64,000 nucleotides of DNA from an uncultured Eggerthellaceae bacterium (GTDB lineage Bacteria; Actinomycetota; Coriobacteriia; Coriobacteriales; Eggerthellaceae), in the NCBI GenBank assembly GCA_944320405.1, contig CALUHI010000010.1:62001-126000 (forward strand), in the 5' to 3' direction. The position numbers and the translations under genes are program-made. Numbering within the stretch: the stretch's first letter is position 1; each line of letters starts with the position of its first letter. Shown in pieces: positions 1-11,634 of this stretch. The notes beneath the pieces were generated by a model that worked only from the letters and a program-made list of their open reading frames with translations, was not told the DNA's origin and did no database searches.

Positions 1-1
1 T

Positions 2-565
2 CAGCCTCTGACGTCGGTTCGGTCGCTCAGCAAATTCGTTTCAGCAAACCCATCGATTTGCGGATCGGCCATTGTGGGTCGCGCATTGAAGTACGTGAGG
101 GACGGATCGGCTTCGCTTCGAGAAACCCAGCTTGCGTTGGTGCTTGGCCTCCCGCGCCGATACGGGGGATACAACCTGGGGCTTCCCGTCATGAACTTCG
201 GGGTTGAGGCATCGCCGGAAGCGCGCGCAATTGGAGGTAGGAAAGCCTACTACTGCGACCTTTGTTGGCCTGAGCATCGCATTGACGTTGAATACCAGAG
301 CGATAAAGAGCATGCCGGTGAGAAGATGCGCATCAAAGACTCGCGCCGAACGAACGCCCTTAAATCGATGGGTTGGAACGTCTTCACCGTAACCAATAAC
401 GAGATACGAAGCGTTTCTACGCTCGAAGCGCTTTCTGATTCGCTGCGCCGCGCAATGGGGAAACGTTCGAGGCGCTTCGATTCTGAATTCCGAGTTAAGA
501 ACCTGCTTCTTCATCGACATCTTGGCATCGTTGACGACGGCCGCGACTACCAGAGCTTTTCGTAG
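2..565 (+). CDS. Partial DUF559/PD-(D/E)XK-like protein, 5' end outside window
   Basis: The reading frame is open from base 2 to the TAG at 563-565, and the first in-window start (GTG 74) lies inside continuous, protein-like sequence, so the gene probably begins before the window. The C-terminal half has the layout of DUF559/Vsr-type PD-(D/E)XK folds: IDVEYQSD, then an R-IKD-RR-NAL segment, then GWNVFTVTNNEI. The upstream part resembles the linker of Coriobacteriia proteins that pair an N-terminal helix-turn-helix with such a domain. Function is unknown; nuclease activity is a fold-based guess. No partner gene is visible and the downstream pyr operon has its own promoter. Confidence 0.6.
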   Translation, partial: QPLTSVRSLSKFVSANPSICGSAIVGRALKYVRDGSASLRETQLALVLGLPRRYGGYNLGLPVMNFGVEASPEARAIGGRKAYYCDLCWPEHRIDVEYQSDKEHAGEKMRIKDSRRTNALKSMGWNVFTVTNNEIRSVSTLEALSDSLRRAMGKRSRRFDSEFRVKNLLLHRHLGIVDDGRDYQSFS

Positions 566-1881
<1,316 letters not shown>

Positions 1882-1884
1882 CCA

Positions 1885-2829
1885 ATGGCATTCAACCATC
1901 GTCATCTCATCGACCTGTCTGAGTATTCCGCTGAGGACATCACGCTCATCCTCGACATCGCAGAGCGCTTCCGCGAAGTCAACGAGCGCCGCATCAAGAA
2001 GGTTCCCACGCTCAAGGGCTACACCGTGGTGAACATGTTCAACGAGCCTTCCACGCGCACGCGCAGCTCGTTTGAGATCGCCGAGAAGCGTCTGTCATGC
2101 GACACGTTGAATTTCGGTGGATCTTCCACATCCACGGTGAAGGGCGAAAGCCTGCTGGATACCGTTCGAACGCTGTGCTCCTACAAGATCGACCTCATCG
2201 TGGTGCGCGACAAGCACGCTGGCGTGCCGTACCAGGTAGCGCAGGCTTCCGGCGTTCCCGTGATTGATGCGGGCGACGGCAAGCATCAACATCCGACGCA
2301 GGCGCTTCTTGATCTTTACACCATGCGCAAGCGTTTCGGAGCCATCGAGGGCCTGCATGTGGGAATCGTTGGCGACATCGGGCATTCCCGCGTGTGCGGC
2401 TCCCTCATTCCGGCGCTTAAAACCATGGGTGCAGAAGTTACGGTTATCGGCCCGCCGACGCTGATGCCTGCCATGCCGGAGCTTTTGGGCGCCGACCATG
2501 TGACCAGCGACTTCGACGCCGCTTTGCCGCAGCTCGATGTGGTGTACATGCTGCGCATCCAGCGTGAGCGCTTGGAAGGGGCGCCGTTCCCGAGCTTGCG
2601 CGAATACAACCTGCTGTTCGGCCTCACGCGCGAGCGCGAGAAGCTGATGAAACCTGATGCTATTGTCTGCCACCCCGGTCCGTTGAACCGCGGTGTTGAG
2701 CTTGACGATTACATGGCGGATCACCTTGAGCGATCCGAGATTTTGGACCAAGTGTATGCCGGCGTGCTTGTGCGCATGGCTTCCCTGTACCTGCTGTTAG
2801 GAGGAACCGACCATGGCGTTGATGCTTAA
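1885..2829 (+). CDS. pyrB: Aspartate carbamoyltransferase catalytic subunit
   Basis: Joins carbamoyl phosphate and aspartate to give carbamoyl-aspartate, the committed step of pyrimidine synthesis, in the cytosol. The 314-residue protein has the carbamoyl-phosphate-binding STRTRSSFE near residue 55, the HPTQALLDLY motif near residue 136 and the late CHPGPLNRG segment. AAGGAGGG precedes the ATG. No regulatory pyrI gene is present, as in PyrR-controlled Gram-positive type operons. The last 17 bases overlap pyrC, suggesting translational coupling. Confidence 0.96.
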   Translation: MAFNHRHLIDLSEYSAEDITLILDIAERFREVNERRIKKVPTLKGYTVVNMFNEPSTRTRSSFEIAEKRLSCDTLNFGGSSTSTVKGESLLDTVRTLCSYKIDLIVVRDKHAGVPYQVAQASGVPVIDAGDGKHQHPTQALLDLYTMRKRFGAIEGLHVGIVGDIGHSRVCGSLIPALKTMGAEVTVIGPPTLMPAMPELLGADHVTSDFDAALPQLDVVYMLRIQRERLEGAPFPSLREYNLLFGLTREREKLMKPDAIVCHPGPLNRGVELDDYMADHLERSEILDQVYAGVLVRMASLYLLLGGTDHGVDA

Positions 2830-4105
2830 AAACGCGCGTGTGATCGACCCCCAGGTCGATCTGGACGAAGTCTGCGACGTTCTTATTCGCGACGGCCGCG
2901 TGGTGGAGGTCGGACACGACCTTCAGATGCCCAAGGGCGTTGAGCGCGATCTCACGGGCAAGATCCTCGTGCCTGGATTGGTGGACATCCATGTTCACCT
3001 GCGCGATCCTGGCCAGGAGCAGAAGGAGGACATCACCTCGGGAACCCGTGCTGCCGCACATGGTGGATTCACAACGGTTGCCTGCATGCCCAACACCACG
3101 CCGACCATCGACAACGCGCAGATCGTTGAGTACGTGAAGTCCCGCGCTGCTGAAGTGGGGAAGTGCCGCGTTGAGGTTGTGGGCGCCTGCACGCAGGGCC
3201 TGCGGGGCGAGACGCTTTCCGAAATGGGTGACATGGCACGCCACGGGGCATGCGCGTTCACCGACGATGGCCGCGGCGTCCAGGACAGTGGCATGATGCG
3301 CCGTACGATGGACTACGCCAAGCAGTTCGATCGCGTTGTCATGAGCCACTGCCAGGATGAAGGCCTGGTGGGCGCTGGACAGGTCAACGAAGGTGCTGCT
3401 TCTACGCGTCTGGGTCTTCTTGGCTGGCCTGCGGCCGGCGAGGAAATCCAGATTGGCCGCGACATTGCCGTGTGCCGTTTGACCGGGTGCCCGCTGCATA
3501 TCCAACATCTCAGCACGGCTCGCGGTCTCGATATGGTGCGCGCCGCTAAGGCCGAAGGCCTGCCGGTCACCTGCGAGGTCACGCCGCATCATATGTTCCT
3601 GTGCGAAGACGACATCACTGGCGCGTACGACACCAGCTTCAAGGTGAACCCGCCACTGCGCACGCGCGAAGACTGCCAGGCACTCATCGAGGGTGTGGTC
3701 GACGGCACGGTTGACGCGATCGTCACCGACCATGCGCCACACTGCAAGTTCGAGAAAGACCGCGAATTCGAGCTCGCGCCATTTGGCATGACGGGCATCG
3801 AGACTTCGCTTGGCCTGGTCATCACCAACCTGGTGAAGAAGGGCGTCATCGACTGGAACCGCCTGGTGGAGCTCATGGCCGTCAATCCGCGCCGCATCAT
3901 CCGCGCTGAACGCGTGGCGGTCGAGCCGGGCAGCGTGGCCGATTTCACCGTCATCGACCCCGACGTTCAGTGGACAGTGCGCGTCGAGGATTTCCTGTCT
4001 AAGGCGCAGAATTCCGCGTTCATTGGAACGGAACTGGTTGGCCGCGCCACCGACGTGTACGTGGGCGGCTACGCTACCATGGAGGAAGGAGCCATCGTTG
4101 AGTAA
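2813..4105 (+). CDS. pyrC: Dihydroorotase
   Basis: Cyclises carbamoyl-aspartate to dihydroorotate using a metal centre. The 430-residue class I dihydroorotase has the metal-binding DIHVHLRDPG near residues 58-67, a histidine-rich LHIQHLS strand in the middle and VTDHAPH near residue 305, the last catalytic aspartate. Length fits the family. The ATG at 2813 has TAGGAGG just upstream inside pyrB, and the stop lies inside the predicted start region of carA, so pyrB-pyrC-carA are tightly packed. Confidence 0.96.
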   Translation: MALMLKNARVIDPQVDLDEVCDVLIRDGRVVEVGHDLQMPKGVERDLTGKILVPGLVDIHVHLRDPGQEQKEDITSGTRAAAHGGFTTVACMPNTTPTIDNAQIVEYVKSRAAEVGKCRVEVVGACTQGLRGETLSEMGDMARHGACAFTDDGRGVQDSGMMRRTMDYAKQFDRVVMSHCQDEGLVGAGQVNEGAASTRLGLLGWPAAGEEIQIGRDIAVCRLTGCPLHIQHLSTARGLDMVRAAKAEGLPVTCEVTPHHMFLCEDDITGAYDTSFKVNPPLRTREDCQALIEGVVDGTVDAIVTDHAPHCKFEKDREFELAPFGMTGIETSLGLVITNLVKKGVIDWNRLVELMAVNPRRIIRAERVAVEPGSVADFTVIDPDVQWTVRVEDFLSKAQNSAFIGTELVGRATDVYVGGYATMEEGAIVE

Positions 4106-5471
4106 TCTAAGCGACAAGCTTCTCCAGGCAACTTCCAAGCCGGAGGCCAAGCCTGCGATGCTCGTGCTGGAAGACGGTGCCGTATTCGAAGGCACTGCAT
4201 GCGCGGCAGAGGGAGAAGCGTTCGGCGAGATCTGCTTCAACACCTCGCTCGAAGGTTACCTAGAAGTGATCACCGATCCGTCATATGCAGGCCAGATCAT
4301 CACGATGACCTATCCGCAGATCGGCAATTACGGCGTTAATCTTGAAGATTGCCAGCGCGAGAAACCGGCCTGCCGCGGCCTGGTGGTGCGCGATCTGTGC
4401 CAAGAGCCCAGCAACTGGCGCTGCGAAGTGACGCTTCCTCAGTTTCTGAAGGACAACGGCATCATCGCAATTGAGGGCGTTGACGCGCGCGCCCTTGTCC
4501 GCCATGTGCGCGATCATGGCGCCCAGCGTGCGGTCATTTCCACGGTCGACACCAATGTTGACAGCCTGCTTGAGAAGGTTCGTGCCAGCAAATCAATCGT
4601 GGGCGAAAACCTTGCGGCAACCGTGTCGTGCGACTCCGTCCATTCGTTCGGCGCCGATCAGCTGCCGGAAAGCCAGGCGTTCGCCGTTACCGCACCCGCC
4701 GCGACCAAGCACAAGGTGGTTGCCTACGACTGCGGCGCGAAGCTCTCCATCCTTCAGAACCTGGTACGGTGCGGTTGCGAGCTCACGGTGGTGCCGTGGG
4801 ACACTCCTGCCGAAGACGTGCTCGCGATGGAGCCCGACGGCGTGTTTCTTTCCAACGGCCCGGGCGACCCGGATGCTGTGAGCGGCACGTACTCGCAGGT
4901 CGAGAAGCTGTTGGGCAAGGTGCCTGTGTTCGGCATCTGCCTTGGTCACCAGATGATCGGCAAGGCTGCCGGCGCTCAGATCGAGAAGCTGAAGTTCGGC
5001 CACCGCGGCGGCAATCATCCCGTCATGAACCTTCTGACCGGCCGTGTGGAAATCACCGCGCAAAACCATGGCTTCGGCATTCTGTTCCCCAGCTTGGGTG
5101 AGCTCATTCCTAATCTTTCTGATGGCGTTGCCGAACATCCTGCCGACGGCGACCTGCGCTTCTGGGTGGAGCGCGGCGTTGCGCCGGTCGTTGACAACCC
5201 GCGCTTCGGGCGCATTCGCCTGACGCACGTCAACCTCAACGACGGCACGGCCGAGGGCGTTGCGTTCCTTGACATTCCGGCGTTCTGCGTCCAGTACCAC
5301 CCCGAGGCGTCGCCTGGACCCACCGACGCGCACTATCTGTTTACGGCGTTCACGCGTTTGATGGACGGTCGTGACGATTACCTTGACATCGACATTGCCG
5401 CCGATCGCCTGGCAGGTTGGAAGTTCGGTTCCGCCGCGCTTGCGTCTGGCTCGAAGGGTGGGGAGGAGTAG
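4098..5471 (+). CDS. carA: Carbamoyl-phosphate synthase small (glutaminase) subunit
   Basis: Releases ammonia from glutamine and channels it to CarB. An N-terminal CarA domain (from about residue 21) is followed by a class I glutamine amidotransferase domain: GICLGHQ with the nucleophilic Cys near residue 281 and YHPEASPGP near residue 399. I chose TTG 4098 because GGAGGAAGG lies 8 bases upstream; ATG 4158, 20 codons later with CGGAGG 12 bases upstream, is the alternative. The chosen start overlaps the end of pyrC by 8 bases. The stop is 2 bases before the carB start codon. Confidence 0.93.
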   Translation: MSNLSDKLLQATSKPEAKPAMLVLEDGAVFEGTACAAEGEAFGEICFNTSLEGYLEVITDPSYAGQIITMTYPQIGNYGVNLEDCQREKPACRGLVVRDLCQEPSNWRCEVTLPQFLKDNGIIAIEGVDARALVRHVRDHGAQRAVISTVDTNVDSLLEKVRASKSIVGENLAATVSCDSVHSFGADQLPESQAFAVTAPAATKHKVVAYDCGAKLSILQNLVRCGCELTVVPWDTPAEDVLAMEPDGVFLSNGPGDPDAVSGTYSQVEKLLGKVPVFGICLGHQMIGKAAGAQIEKLKFGHRGGNHPVMNLLTGRVEITAQNHGFGILFPSLGELIPNLSDGVAEHPADGDLRFWVERGVAPVVDNPRFGRIRLTHVNLNDGTAEGVAFLDIPAFCVQYHPEASPGPTDAHYLFTAFTRLMDGRDDYLDIDIAADRLAGWKFGSAALASGSKGGEE

Positions 5472-5473
5472 AC

Positions 5474-8400
5474 ATGCCCAAGCGTGAAGACATCAAAAGC
5501 ATTCTGGTCATCGGCTCCGGTCCTATCGTCATCGGCCAAGCGTGCGAGTTCGACTATTCCGGCGCGCAGGCGTGCAAGGTTTTGAAGGCTGACGGCTACC
5601 GCGTCATTTTGGTGAACAGCAACCCTGCCACCATCATGACCGACCCGGGACTTGCCGACCGCACCTACGTGGAGCCCATCACGGCTGAGTTCGTGGAGAA
5701 GGTCATCCAGAAAGAGCGCCCCGACGCGCTGCTTCCCACTTTGGGCGGTCAGACGGGTCTGAACACTGCCGTCGAATTGGCCGAAGCGGGCATCTTGGAC
5801 AAGTACGGCGTCGAGATGATCGGCTGCGATTTGGCCGCCATTCAGCGCGGCGAAGACCGCAAGCTGTTCAATGACTGCATGGCCGAACTGGGAATCGAGA
5901 CTGCTCGTTCGGGCTACGCATATTCGGTTGAAGACGCGCAGCGCATCGTGAAGGAACTTGGTTACCCGGTTGTCCTGCGCCCGTCTTACACGTTGGGCGG
6001 TGCCGGTGGCGGTATTGCGCACACCCCCGAAGAGCTCGTGCAGATCGTCTCGCAGGGCTTGGAGCTGTCTCCGGCTGGCGAGGTGCTGGTTGAGGAAAGC
6101 ATCGAGGGCTGGAAAGAGTACGAGATGGAGGTCATGCGCGACAAGGCCGGCAACGGCATCATCGTGTGCTCCATCGAGAACTTCGACGCCATGGGCGTGC
6201 ATACCGGCGACTCCATCACCGTTGCGCCTGCCCAGACGCTTTCTGACGTTGAATACCAGCGCATGCGCGCCGCTTCGCTTGCCATCTTGGAAAAGATCGG
6301 TGTTGAGACTGGCGGCTCCAACGTGCAGTTCGCGGTTAATCCCACCAATGGACGCATGATCGTCATCGAGATGAACCCGCGCGTGTCCCGTTCGTCGGCG
6401 CTTGCTTCGAAGGCAACCGGTTTTCCGATTGCCAAGGCAGCGGCGAAACTTGCTGTTGGGTTCACGCTCGATGAGATCATCAACGACATCACGAAGGCGA
6501 CGCCCGCCTGCTTCGAGCCCTCCATCGACTACTGTGTGGTGAAGGTGCCGCGTTTTGCCTTCGAGAAGTTCCAGGGCACCGATGACACGCTCTCAACGCG
6601 CATGAAGGCGGTTGGCGAGATCATGGCCATCGGCCGCACTTTCGAGGAATCGCTCGGCAAGGCGCTGCGTTCGCTGGAGAATGGACGCAGCGGCCTTGGA
6701 GCCGACGGCAAGGGCCAGCTTCCATCTGACGCCGACATCGAGGCGCTGCTTACGCGTCCCACGGCTGAGCGCGTGTACTACCTGGGCGAGGCGCTGCGCC
6801 GTGGCTGGACGGTGGACCAGGTGGCCAAGGCCACTCGCATCGACCGTTTCTTCATTTCCCGCATGGCCGATATTGTGGCTGTACAGGAGGCGCTGCGCGG
6901 CACGCCGCTTTCCGAGGTTGACGCTGATGCTATGCGCGTATGCAAGCGCTACGGCCTTTCTGATGTGCAAATAGCACACCTCACCGGGTCTGACGAGCTT
7001 TCGGTCCGTGCGCGCCGCAAGGAACTCGGCGTTGTTCCTGCATTCAAGACGGTCGATACGTGCGCGGCTGAGTTCCCAGGCAAAACCGCGTACCACTACA
7101 AGACCTACGATACGTGCGAAACCGAGACTGAGACGGGCGATAAGAAGCGCGTGATGATTTTGGGCGCTGGACCCAACCGCATCGGTCAAGGCATTGAGTT
7201 TGACTATTGCTGCGTCCATGCTTCGTATGCCCTGCATGACGAGGGCTATGAGACCATCATGGTCAACTGCAACCCCGAGACTGTCTCCACCGACTACGAC
7301 ACGTCCGACAAGCTCTACTTCGAGCCGCTTACCTACGAGGACGTCATGGACATCGTGGATGCGGAAAAGCCTGATGGCGTCATCGTCACGCTGGGTGGTC
7401 AGACGCCGTTGAAACTTGCGAAGCCGCTGCTGGAGGCGGGTGTTCCCATCATGGGCACGCAGCCTGAGGCCATCGATCTTGCCGAAGACCGCGACCGTTT
7501 CGCAGCGATTCTCGACGAGCTTGCTATCACGTATCCTGCTGCGGGCGACGCTTCCACGTTCGAGGAAGCTTGCCAGGTTGCTGACCGCATTGGCTTCCCG
7601 TTGCTGGTGCGCCCGAGCTATGTTCTGGGCGGCCGTGGTATGGCCATCGTGTACGACGGCGCTCAGCTTGAGAAGTACATGGGCGAGGCTGCAAAGATCT
7701 CTCCCGATCATCCGGTGTATCTGGACCGCTTCTTGGAAGGCGCTGTTGAGGTCGACCTCGATGCTTTGTGTGACGGCGAGCGCGTGTACGTAGGCGGCGT
7801 CCTCGAGCACATCGAGGAAGCTGGCATTCACTCTGGCGACTCGGCTTGCTGCACGCCGCCGTTCGCCCTTTCCGAGGCACTGGTGTCGCAGCTGCGCTCC
7901 ATCGCGCGCCGCCTGGCGCTGCGCTTGGGCGTAGTTGGTCTTTTGAACATCCAGTTCGCCATCAAGGACACGGTCATCTACGTCATCGAGGCGAACCCGC
8001 GCGCGAGCCGCACGGTTCCGTTCGTGTCGAAGGCCACTGGCGTGCCGTTGGCGAAGCTCGCTGCCCGCGTCATGGCGGGGGAGAAGCTTGCCGATCTCAA
8101 CCTTCCCGACGACGAGCGCCGTCTTGAGCATTTCAGCGTGAAGGAAGCCGTTATGCCGTTCGGCCGCTTCCCGGGCGCCGACGTCGTTTTGGGGCCTGAG
8201 ATGAAGTCCACTGGCGAAGTCATGGGCATCGCGAGCAACTTCCCAGCTGCCTACGCCAAGACCCAGCTTGCCATCAGCTACGAACTGCCTACGAGCGGCA
8301 CGGTGTTCATCAGCGTGTGCGACCGCGACAAGCGCGCCATCATTCCCATTGCTCGCGACATTTCGCGCCTGGGCTTCAAGATCGTGGCAACGTCGGGCAC

Positions 8401-8716
8401 CGAGCGCGCTTTGAAGTCTGCGGGCATCGATTGCGAGCTCGTACGCAAGGTGCGCGAAGGTTCACCCAACGTCATCGACCGCATTGCTGCGGGCGAGGTT
8501 ACGCTGATGATCAACACCCCGTTCGGACACGAGACCCGCTCGGATGGCTACGAGCTGCGCGCTGCTGCCGTTCGACATGGCCTCACGTATGTCACCACGC
8601 TTTCTGCCGCCCAGGCATTCGTGGCCGGCATGGAGGTGTCGCGTGAAGCGGGTCTGAACGTGATCGCACTTCAGGATCTTCCCCAGTGGGAGCCTCCTGC
8701 TGAAGCGGACCGCTAG
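5474..8716 (+). CDS. carB: Carbamoyl-phosphate synthase large subunit
   Basis: Makes carbamoyl phosphate from bicarbonate, ammonia and two ATP. The 1080-residue chain shows the usual duplicated layout: two carboxyphosphate/carbamate halves, each with a pre-ATP-grasp ([16 protein letters not shown] near residue 14 and [16 protein letters not shown] near residue 565) and an ATP-grasp domain with ENPR-like metal sites ([15 protein letters not shown] and [15 protein letters not shown]), then an MGS-like allosteric domain from about residue 940. The ATG at 5474 follows GGGGAGGAG. Its product would feed both pyrimidine and arginine synthesis. Confidence 0.97.
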   Translation: MPKREDIKSILVIGSGPIVIGQACEFDYSGAQACKVLKADGYRVILVNSNPATIMTDPGLADRTYVEPITAEFVEKVIQKERPDALLPTLGGQTGLNTAVELAEAGILDKYGVEMIGCDLAAIQRGEDRKLFNDCMAELGIETARSGYAYSVEDAQRIVKELGYPVVLRPSYTLGGAGGGIAHTPEELVQIVSQGLELSPAGEVLVEESIEGWKEYEMEVMRDKAGNGIIVCSIENFDAMGVHTGDSITVAPAQTLSDVEYQRMRAASLAILEKIGVETGGSNVQFAVNPTNGRMIVIEMNPRVSRSSALASKATGFPIAKAAAKLAVGFTLDEIINDITKATPACFEPSIDYCVVKVPRFAFEKFQGTDDTLSTRMKAVGEIMAIGRTFEESLGKALRSLENGRSGLGADGKGQLPSDADIEALLTRPTAERVYYLGEALRRGWTVDQVAKATRIDRFFISRMADIVAVQEALRGTPLSEVDADAMRVCKRYGLSDVQIAHLTGSDELSVRARRKELGVVPAFKTVDTCAAEFPGKTAYHYKTYDTCETETETGDKKRVMILGAGPNRIGQGIEFDYCCVHASYALHDEGYETIMVNCNPETVSTDYDTSDKLYFEPLTYEDVMDIVDAEKPDGVIVTLGGQTPLKLAKPLLEAGVPIMGTQPEAIDLAEDRDRFAAILDELAITYPAAGDASTFEEACQVADRIGFPLLVRPSYVLGGRGMAIVYDGAQLEKYMGEAAKISPDHPVYLDRFLEGAVEVDLDALCDGERVYVGGVLEHIEEAGIHSGDSACCTPPFALSEALVSQLRSIARRLALRLGVVGLLNIQFAIKDTVIYVIEANPRASRTVPFVSKATGVPLAKLAARVMAGEKLADLNLPDDERRLEHFSVKEAVMPFGRFPGADVVLGPEMKSTGEVMGIASNFPAAYAKTQLAISYELPTSGTVFISVCDRDKRAIIPIARDISRLGFKIVATSGTERALKSAGIDCELVRKVREGSPNVIDRIAAGEVTLMINTPFGHETRSDGYELRAAAVRHGLTYVTTLSAAQAFVAGMEVSREAGLNVIALQDLPQWEPPAEADR

Positions 8717-8729
8717 GAAAGGAGCCGCT

Positions 8730-9521
8730 ATGGGCCTTATCAATGAAACCGTGCAGGTGGTGTCCAACCAGCAGGTTGGTCCTCGCTTGCATCTGATGGT
8801 GCTGGATGCCCCCGCAATTGCAGCGGGCATTCAGCCCGGACAGTTCGTGCACATGAAGGTGCCCCGGATGGAAGCGCATATCCTGCGCCGTCCGTTTTCG
8901 GTGTACGTACGCGATGTCGAAGCTGGCACCATCGACATCCTGTACCAGGTGGTCGGTTTCGGCACCGACCACATGACCAGCTTGCAACCAGGAGAAGAAT
9001 GCGAGCTTATCGGCCCAGTTGGTGCGGTTTGGAACCCGCCGGCCCAGGGCCGCTGCCTTCTGGTGGGTGGCGGCGTCGGTGCAGCTCCGCTGTTCATGCT
9101 GTGTGAATCCATTGTCGCCTCCGACGCGTCGGTCGACGTCGTGCTGGGGGCTCAGACTGAAGCTGCGCTCGTGTGCCGTGACCGCTATGCGAAGCTTCTC
9201 GGCGACGAGCCCCGTTGCGCCACTGACGACGGTACTTATGGACGCGCTGGATTTTGCACCTCGCTTGTGCAGGAAGCGCTTCAGCAGGCGGCCGAGGAGG
9301 GCGCACCCTACGATTACGTTGCGGTGTGCGGTCCCGAGCCTTTGATGAAGATCGTTGCGGGCCTTGCTGCTGATGCGGGCGTTCGCTGCGAGGTGTCCAT
9401 GGAAAAGCGCATGGCGTGCGGTATCGGCGCTTGCCTTTCCTGCGTTGTTGATACCGTCGATGGCAAGAAGCGCGCGTGCGTAGATGGACCTGTCTTCGAT
9501 GCTGGAAAGGTGGTGTGGTAG
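8730..9521 (+). CDS. pyrK: Dihydroorotate dehydrogenase B electron-transfer subunit
   Basis: FAD and [2Fe-2S] partner of PyrD that passes electrons from dihydroorotate to NAD+. The 263-residue protein has a ferredoxin-reductase-type FAD domain (HILRRPFSVY near residue 50), an NAD-binding domain beginning GGGVGAAPLFMLCE, and four cluster cysteines at 230, 235, 238 and 250 in a C-x4-C-x2-C-x11-C arrangement typical of PyrK. GGAAAGGAG precedes the ATG. The next gene, pyrD, starts immediately after the stop codon, as expected for a two-subunit enzyme. Confidence 0.95.
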   Translation: MGLINETVQVVSNQQVGPRLHLMVLDAPAIAAGIQPGQFVHMKVPRMEAHILRRPFSVYVRDVEAGTIDILYQVVGFGTDHMTSLQPGEECELIGPVGAVWNPPAQGRCLLVGGGVGAAPLFMLCESIVASDASVDVVLGAQTEAALVCRDRYAKLLGDEPRCATDDGTYGRAGFCTSLVQEALQQAAEEGAPYDYVAVCGPEPLMKIVAGLAADAGVRCEVSMEKRMACGIGACLSCVVDTVDGKKRACVDGPVFDAGKVVW

Positions 9522-10430
9522 ATGGTCGATATGAGCGTCAACCTGGGCGGATTGCCCATGAAAAACCCTGTGACTACGGCATCGGGTACGTTCGCTGCCG
9601 GCATGGAGTACTCTGATTTCGTTGATGTTGCAGCACTGGGCGCCGTCACCACGAAGGGTGTCTCGCTCAACGGGTGGGAAGGCAATGCCTCTCCGCGTAT
9701 CGCCGAGACTCCCAGCGGCATGCTGAACTCAATTGGTCTGCAGAACCCCGGCGTTGCGCATCTCAAGGAAGTCGAGCTTCCGTGGCTCGCTCAGAAGGGC
9801 GCCACCACCATCGTGAACGTGTCCGGCCATAGCTTCTCGGAATACGTGCAGGTCATCGAAGCGCTCGAAGATGCGCCCGTAGACGCTTACGAGGTCAACA
9901 TCTCGTGCCCCAATGTGGATGCAGGCGGCATGACCATCGGCACCGATCCGAATAGCGTCACCGAGGTCGTGGGCCTGTGCCGTGCGGCAACAAACCGCCC
10001 GCTCATCGTCAAGCTTACGCCCAACGTGACCGACATCACCGAGATTGCACGCGCAGCTGAAGCGGCGGGTGCTGATGCGCTTTCGCTCATCAACACCCTC
10101 ATGGGCATGGCCATTGATGCAGAGCGCCGCAAGCCGGTTCTCGCTCGCGTGGTGGGCGGCTTCTCCGGACCGGCTGTGAAGCCCGTCGCGCTTCGCATGG
10201 TGTGGGAGTGCCACAAGGCCGTCAAGGTTCCGCTGCTGGGAATGGGCGGTATTTCCAACGGCACTGACGCCGTTGAGTTTATGCTTGCCGGCGCCACGGC
10301 CGTTGCTGTGGGCACAGCCAATTTCTTCAACCCGCACGCGACGCAGGAGACTATTGACGGCATCTACGCCTACTGCGAACGCCATGGTGTTGGGCGCGTC
10401 GCCGATTTGATTGGAGCACTGGAATGCTAA
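9522..10430 (+). CDS. pyrD: Dihydroorotate dehydrogenase B catalytic subunit
   Basis: Oxidises dihydroorotate to orotate with FMN. The 302-residue class 1B enzyme shows the N-terminal MKNPVTTASGTF segment, the active-site loop NISCPNVDAGG with the catalytic Cys at residue 129, and the FMN phosphate-binding GMGGISNGTDAVEFMLAGA near residue 244. Pairing with pyrK identifies the NAD+-linked type rather than the quinone-linked class 2 enzyme, which suits an anaerobe. It overlaps pyrF by 7 bases. Confidence 0.96.
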   Translation: MVDMSVNLGGLPMKNPVTTASGTFAAGMEYSDFVDVAALGAVTTKGVSLNGWEGNASPRIAETPSGMLNSIGLQNPGVAHLKEVELPWLAQKGATTIVNVSGHSFSEYVQVIEALEDAPVDAYEVNISCPNVDAGGMTIGTDPNSVTEVVGLCRAATNRPLIVKLTPNVTDITEIARAAEAAGADALSLINTLMGMAIDAERRKPVLARVVGGFSGPAVKPVALRMVWECHKAVKVPLLGMGGISNGTDAVEFMLAGATAVAVGTANFFNPHATQETIDGIYAYCERHGVGRVADLIGALEC

Positions 10431-11152
10431 AACCGTTCAATGAAATCCCTGCAGCAGACCGCGTTATTGTTGCGCTTGACTGTGATGCCGTCGAGGCGAA
10501 GCGCCTCGCAGGGCTTCTCTCCGGCAAGGCCAAGTGGCTGAAGGTTGGCATGACGCTGTACTATGCCGAAGGCCCGTCCATTGTGAAGGCGTTCAAGGAA
10601 CTTGGCTTCAACGTGTTCCTCGATCTGAAGTTCCACGATATCCCGCATCAGGTTGAAGGCGCTGCAGCTTCTGCTGTTGCCAGCGGTGCCGACATGATCA
10701 CCATGCACGCATCCGGCGGCGTCGCGATGATGCAGGCCGCTCAACGCGGCGTGCAGCGCGTATGCGATGAAACTGGCCGCGAGATGCCCGCAACGCTTGG
10801 CATTACTGTGCTTACCAGCATGGATGAGCCTACGCTCAAGCGCATTGGAGTTGAGCGCGCGATGGAAGAGCAGGTGGGCGCGTTGGCTTTGCTTGCCAAG
10901 GAGGCTGGCATTTCCGGCGTTGTGGCGTCTCCCATGGAGGCCCGCATGCTGCGCGACCTGCTGGGACCTGAGGCCTACATTGTGACTCCTGGTGTTCGCC
11001 CCGCGGGTTCTGCCAAGGGCGATCAAAGCCGCGTGGCAACTCCTGACCAGGCGTTTGCTGCGGGCGTTTCGCACATCGTGGTGGGCCGCCCCATCACCCA
11101 GGCGGAGGATCCGGCAGCCGCGTTCGAGGCCATCGCTGCATCTTTGTCCTGA
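10424..11152 (+). CDS. pyrF: Orotidine 5'-phosphate decarboxylase
   Basis: Last step to UMP. The 242-residue protein matches the bacterial group I enzyme: VALDCD near the N-terminus, the catalytic FLDLKFHDIPHQ with Asp67 and Lys69, and the phosphate-binding TPGVRP and VVGRPIT segments near the end. It is the final gene of the operon. Orotate phosphoribosyltransferase (pyrE), the enzyme between PyrD and PyrF, is not in the window and must be encoded elsewhere if the pathway is complete. Confidence 0.96.
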   Translation: MLKPFNEIPAADRVIVALDCDAVEAKRLAGLLSGKAKWLKVGMTLYYAEGPSIVKAFKELGFNVFLDLKFHDIPHQVEGAAASAVASGADMITMHASGGVAMMQAAQRGVQRVCDETGREMPATLGITVLTSMDEPTLKRIGVERAMEEQVGALALLAKEAGISGVVASPMEARMLRDLLGPEAYIVTPGVRPAGSAKGDQSRVATPDQAFAAGVSHIVVGRPITQAEDPAAAFEAIAASLS

Positions 11153-11318
11153 TTTCGGTTGCGCTGAAATGCCTGATGGGCTTTAATGGAACGCATGCGA
11201 TGCGCGAGTGTGCAGGCGCGTTGGTTTTTTTAGGATTTGACGCGATTGGCGTCGCGTACGGCGTCCCTGCGTGCTAGTATCATCAAATCGCTTTCGTTTA
11301 CAGAAGGAGAGACACACT

Positions 11319-11627
11319 ATGGCAATCCCTCAACTCAGCCCTGAAGAGCGCAAGGCTGCTCTGGAGAAGGCTAAGGCTGCACGTATCAAGCGCGCTCAGG
11401 TGCGAGATGACCTGAAGTCCGGCAAGCTCACCTTGAAGGACGTTCTCGGGATGAAGGACGACCCCGTTGTCGGCCGTATGAAGGTTTCCACGCTCATCGA
11501 GACGCTGCCCGGCTATGGCAAGGCCAAGGCCGAGAAGATCATGAAGGACCTGCAGATTGCCGAGAGCCGCCGTCTGCGCGGTCTGGGCGATCGTCAGCAG
11601 GCCGCTCTGCTGGAGCGCTTGGGCTAG
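11319..11627 (+). CDS. mihF: Actinobacterial integration host factor (mIHF)
   Basis: A 102-residue nucleoid-associated protein. The sequence is the typical actinobacterial mIHF: a charged N-terminal helix, then a helix-two-turn-helix DNA-binding part with TLIETLPGYGKAKAEKIM around residues 58-75 and an RRLRGLGDRQ tail. In mycobacteria mIHF bends DNA and supports phage integration; here a general nucleoid role is inferred. AGAAGGAGA precedes the ATG. A -10-like TAGTAT lies at 11275-11280 with no good -35. The order mihF-gmk-rpoZ is common in actinobacteria. Confidence 0.93.
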   Translation: MAIPQLSPEERKAALEKAKAARIKRAQVRDDLKSGKLTLKDVLGMKDDPVVGRMKVSTLIETLPGYGKAKAEKIMKDLQIAESRRLRGLGDRQQAALLERLG

Positions 11628-11634
11628 TTTGCGC

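Noticed and set aside
2660-4243. Minus-strand open frame of 527 codons opposite pyrC
   Set aside because: Same reason: exact antisense of a conserved enzyme with no independent signals.
11160-11235. Terminator after pyrF
   Set aside because: A short AACGC/GCGTT stem before a T-run (11224-11231) can be drawn, but it is weak and interrupted; not reported as a feature.
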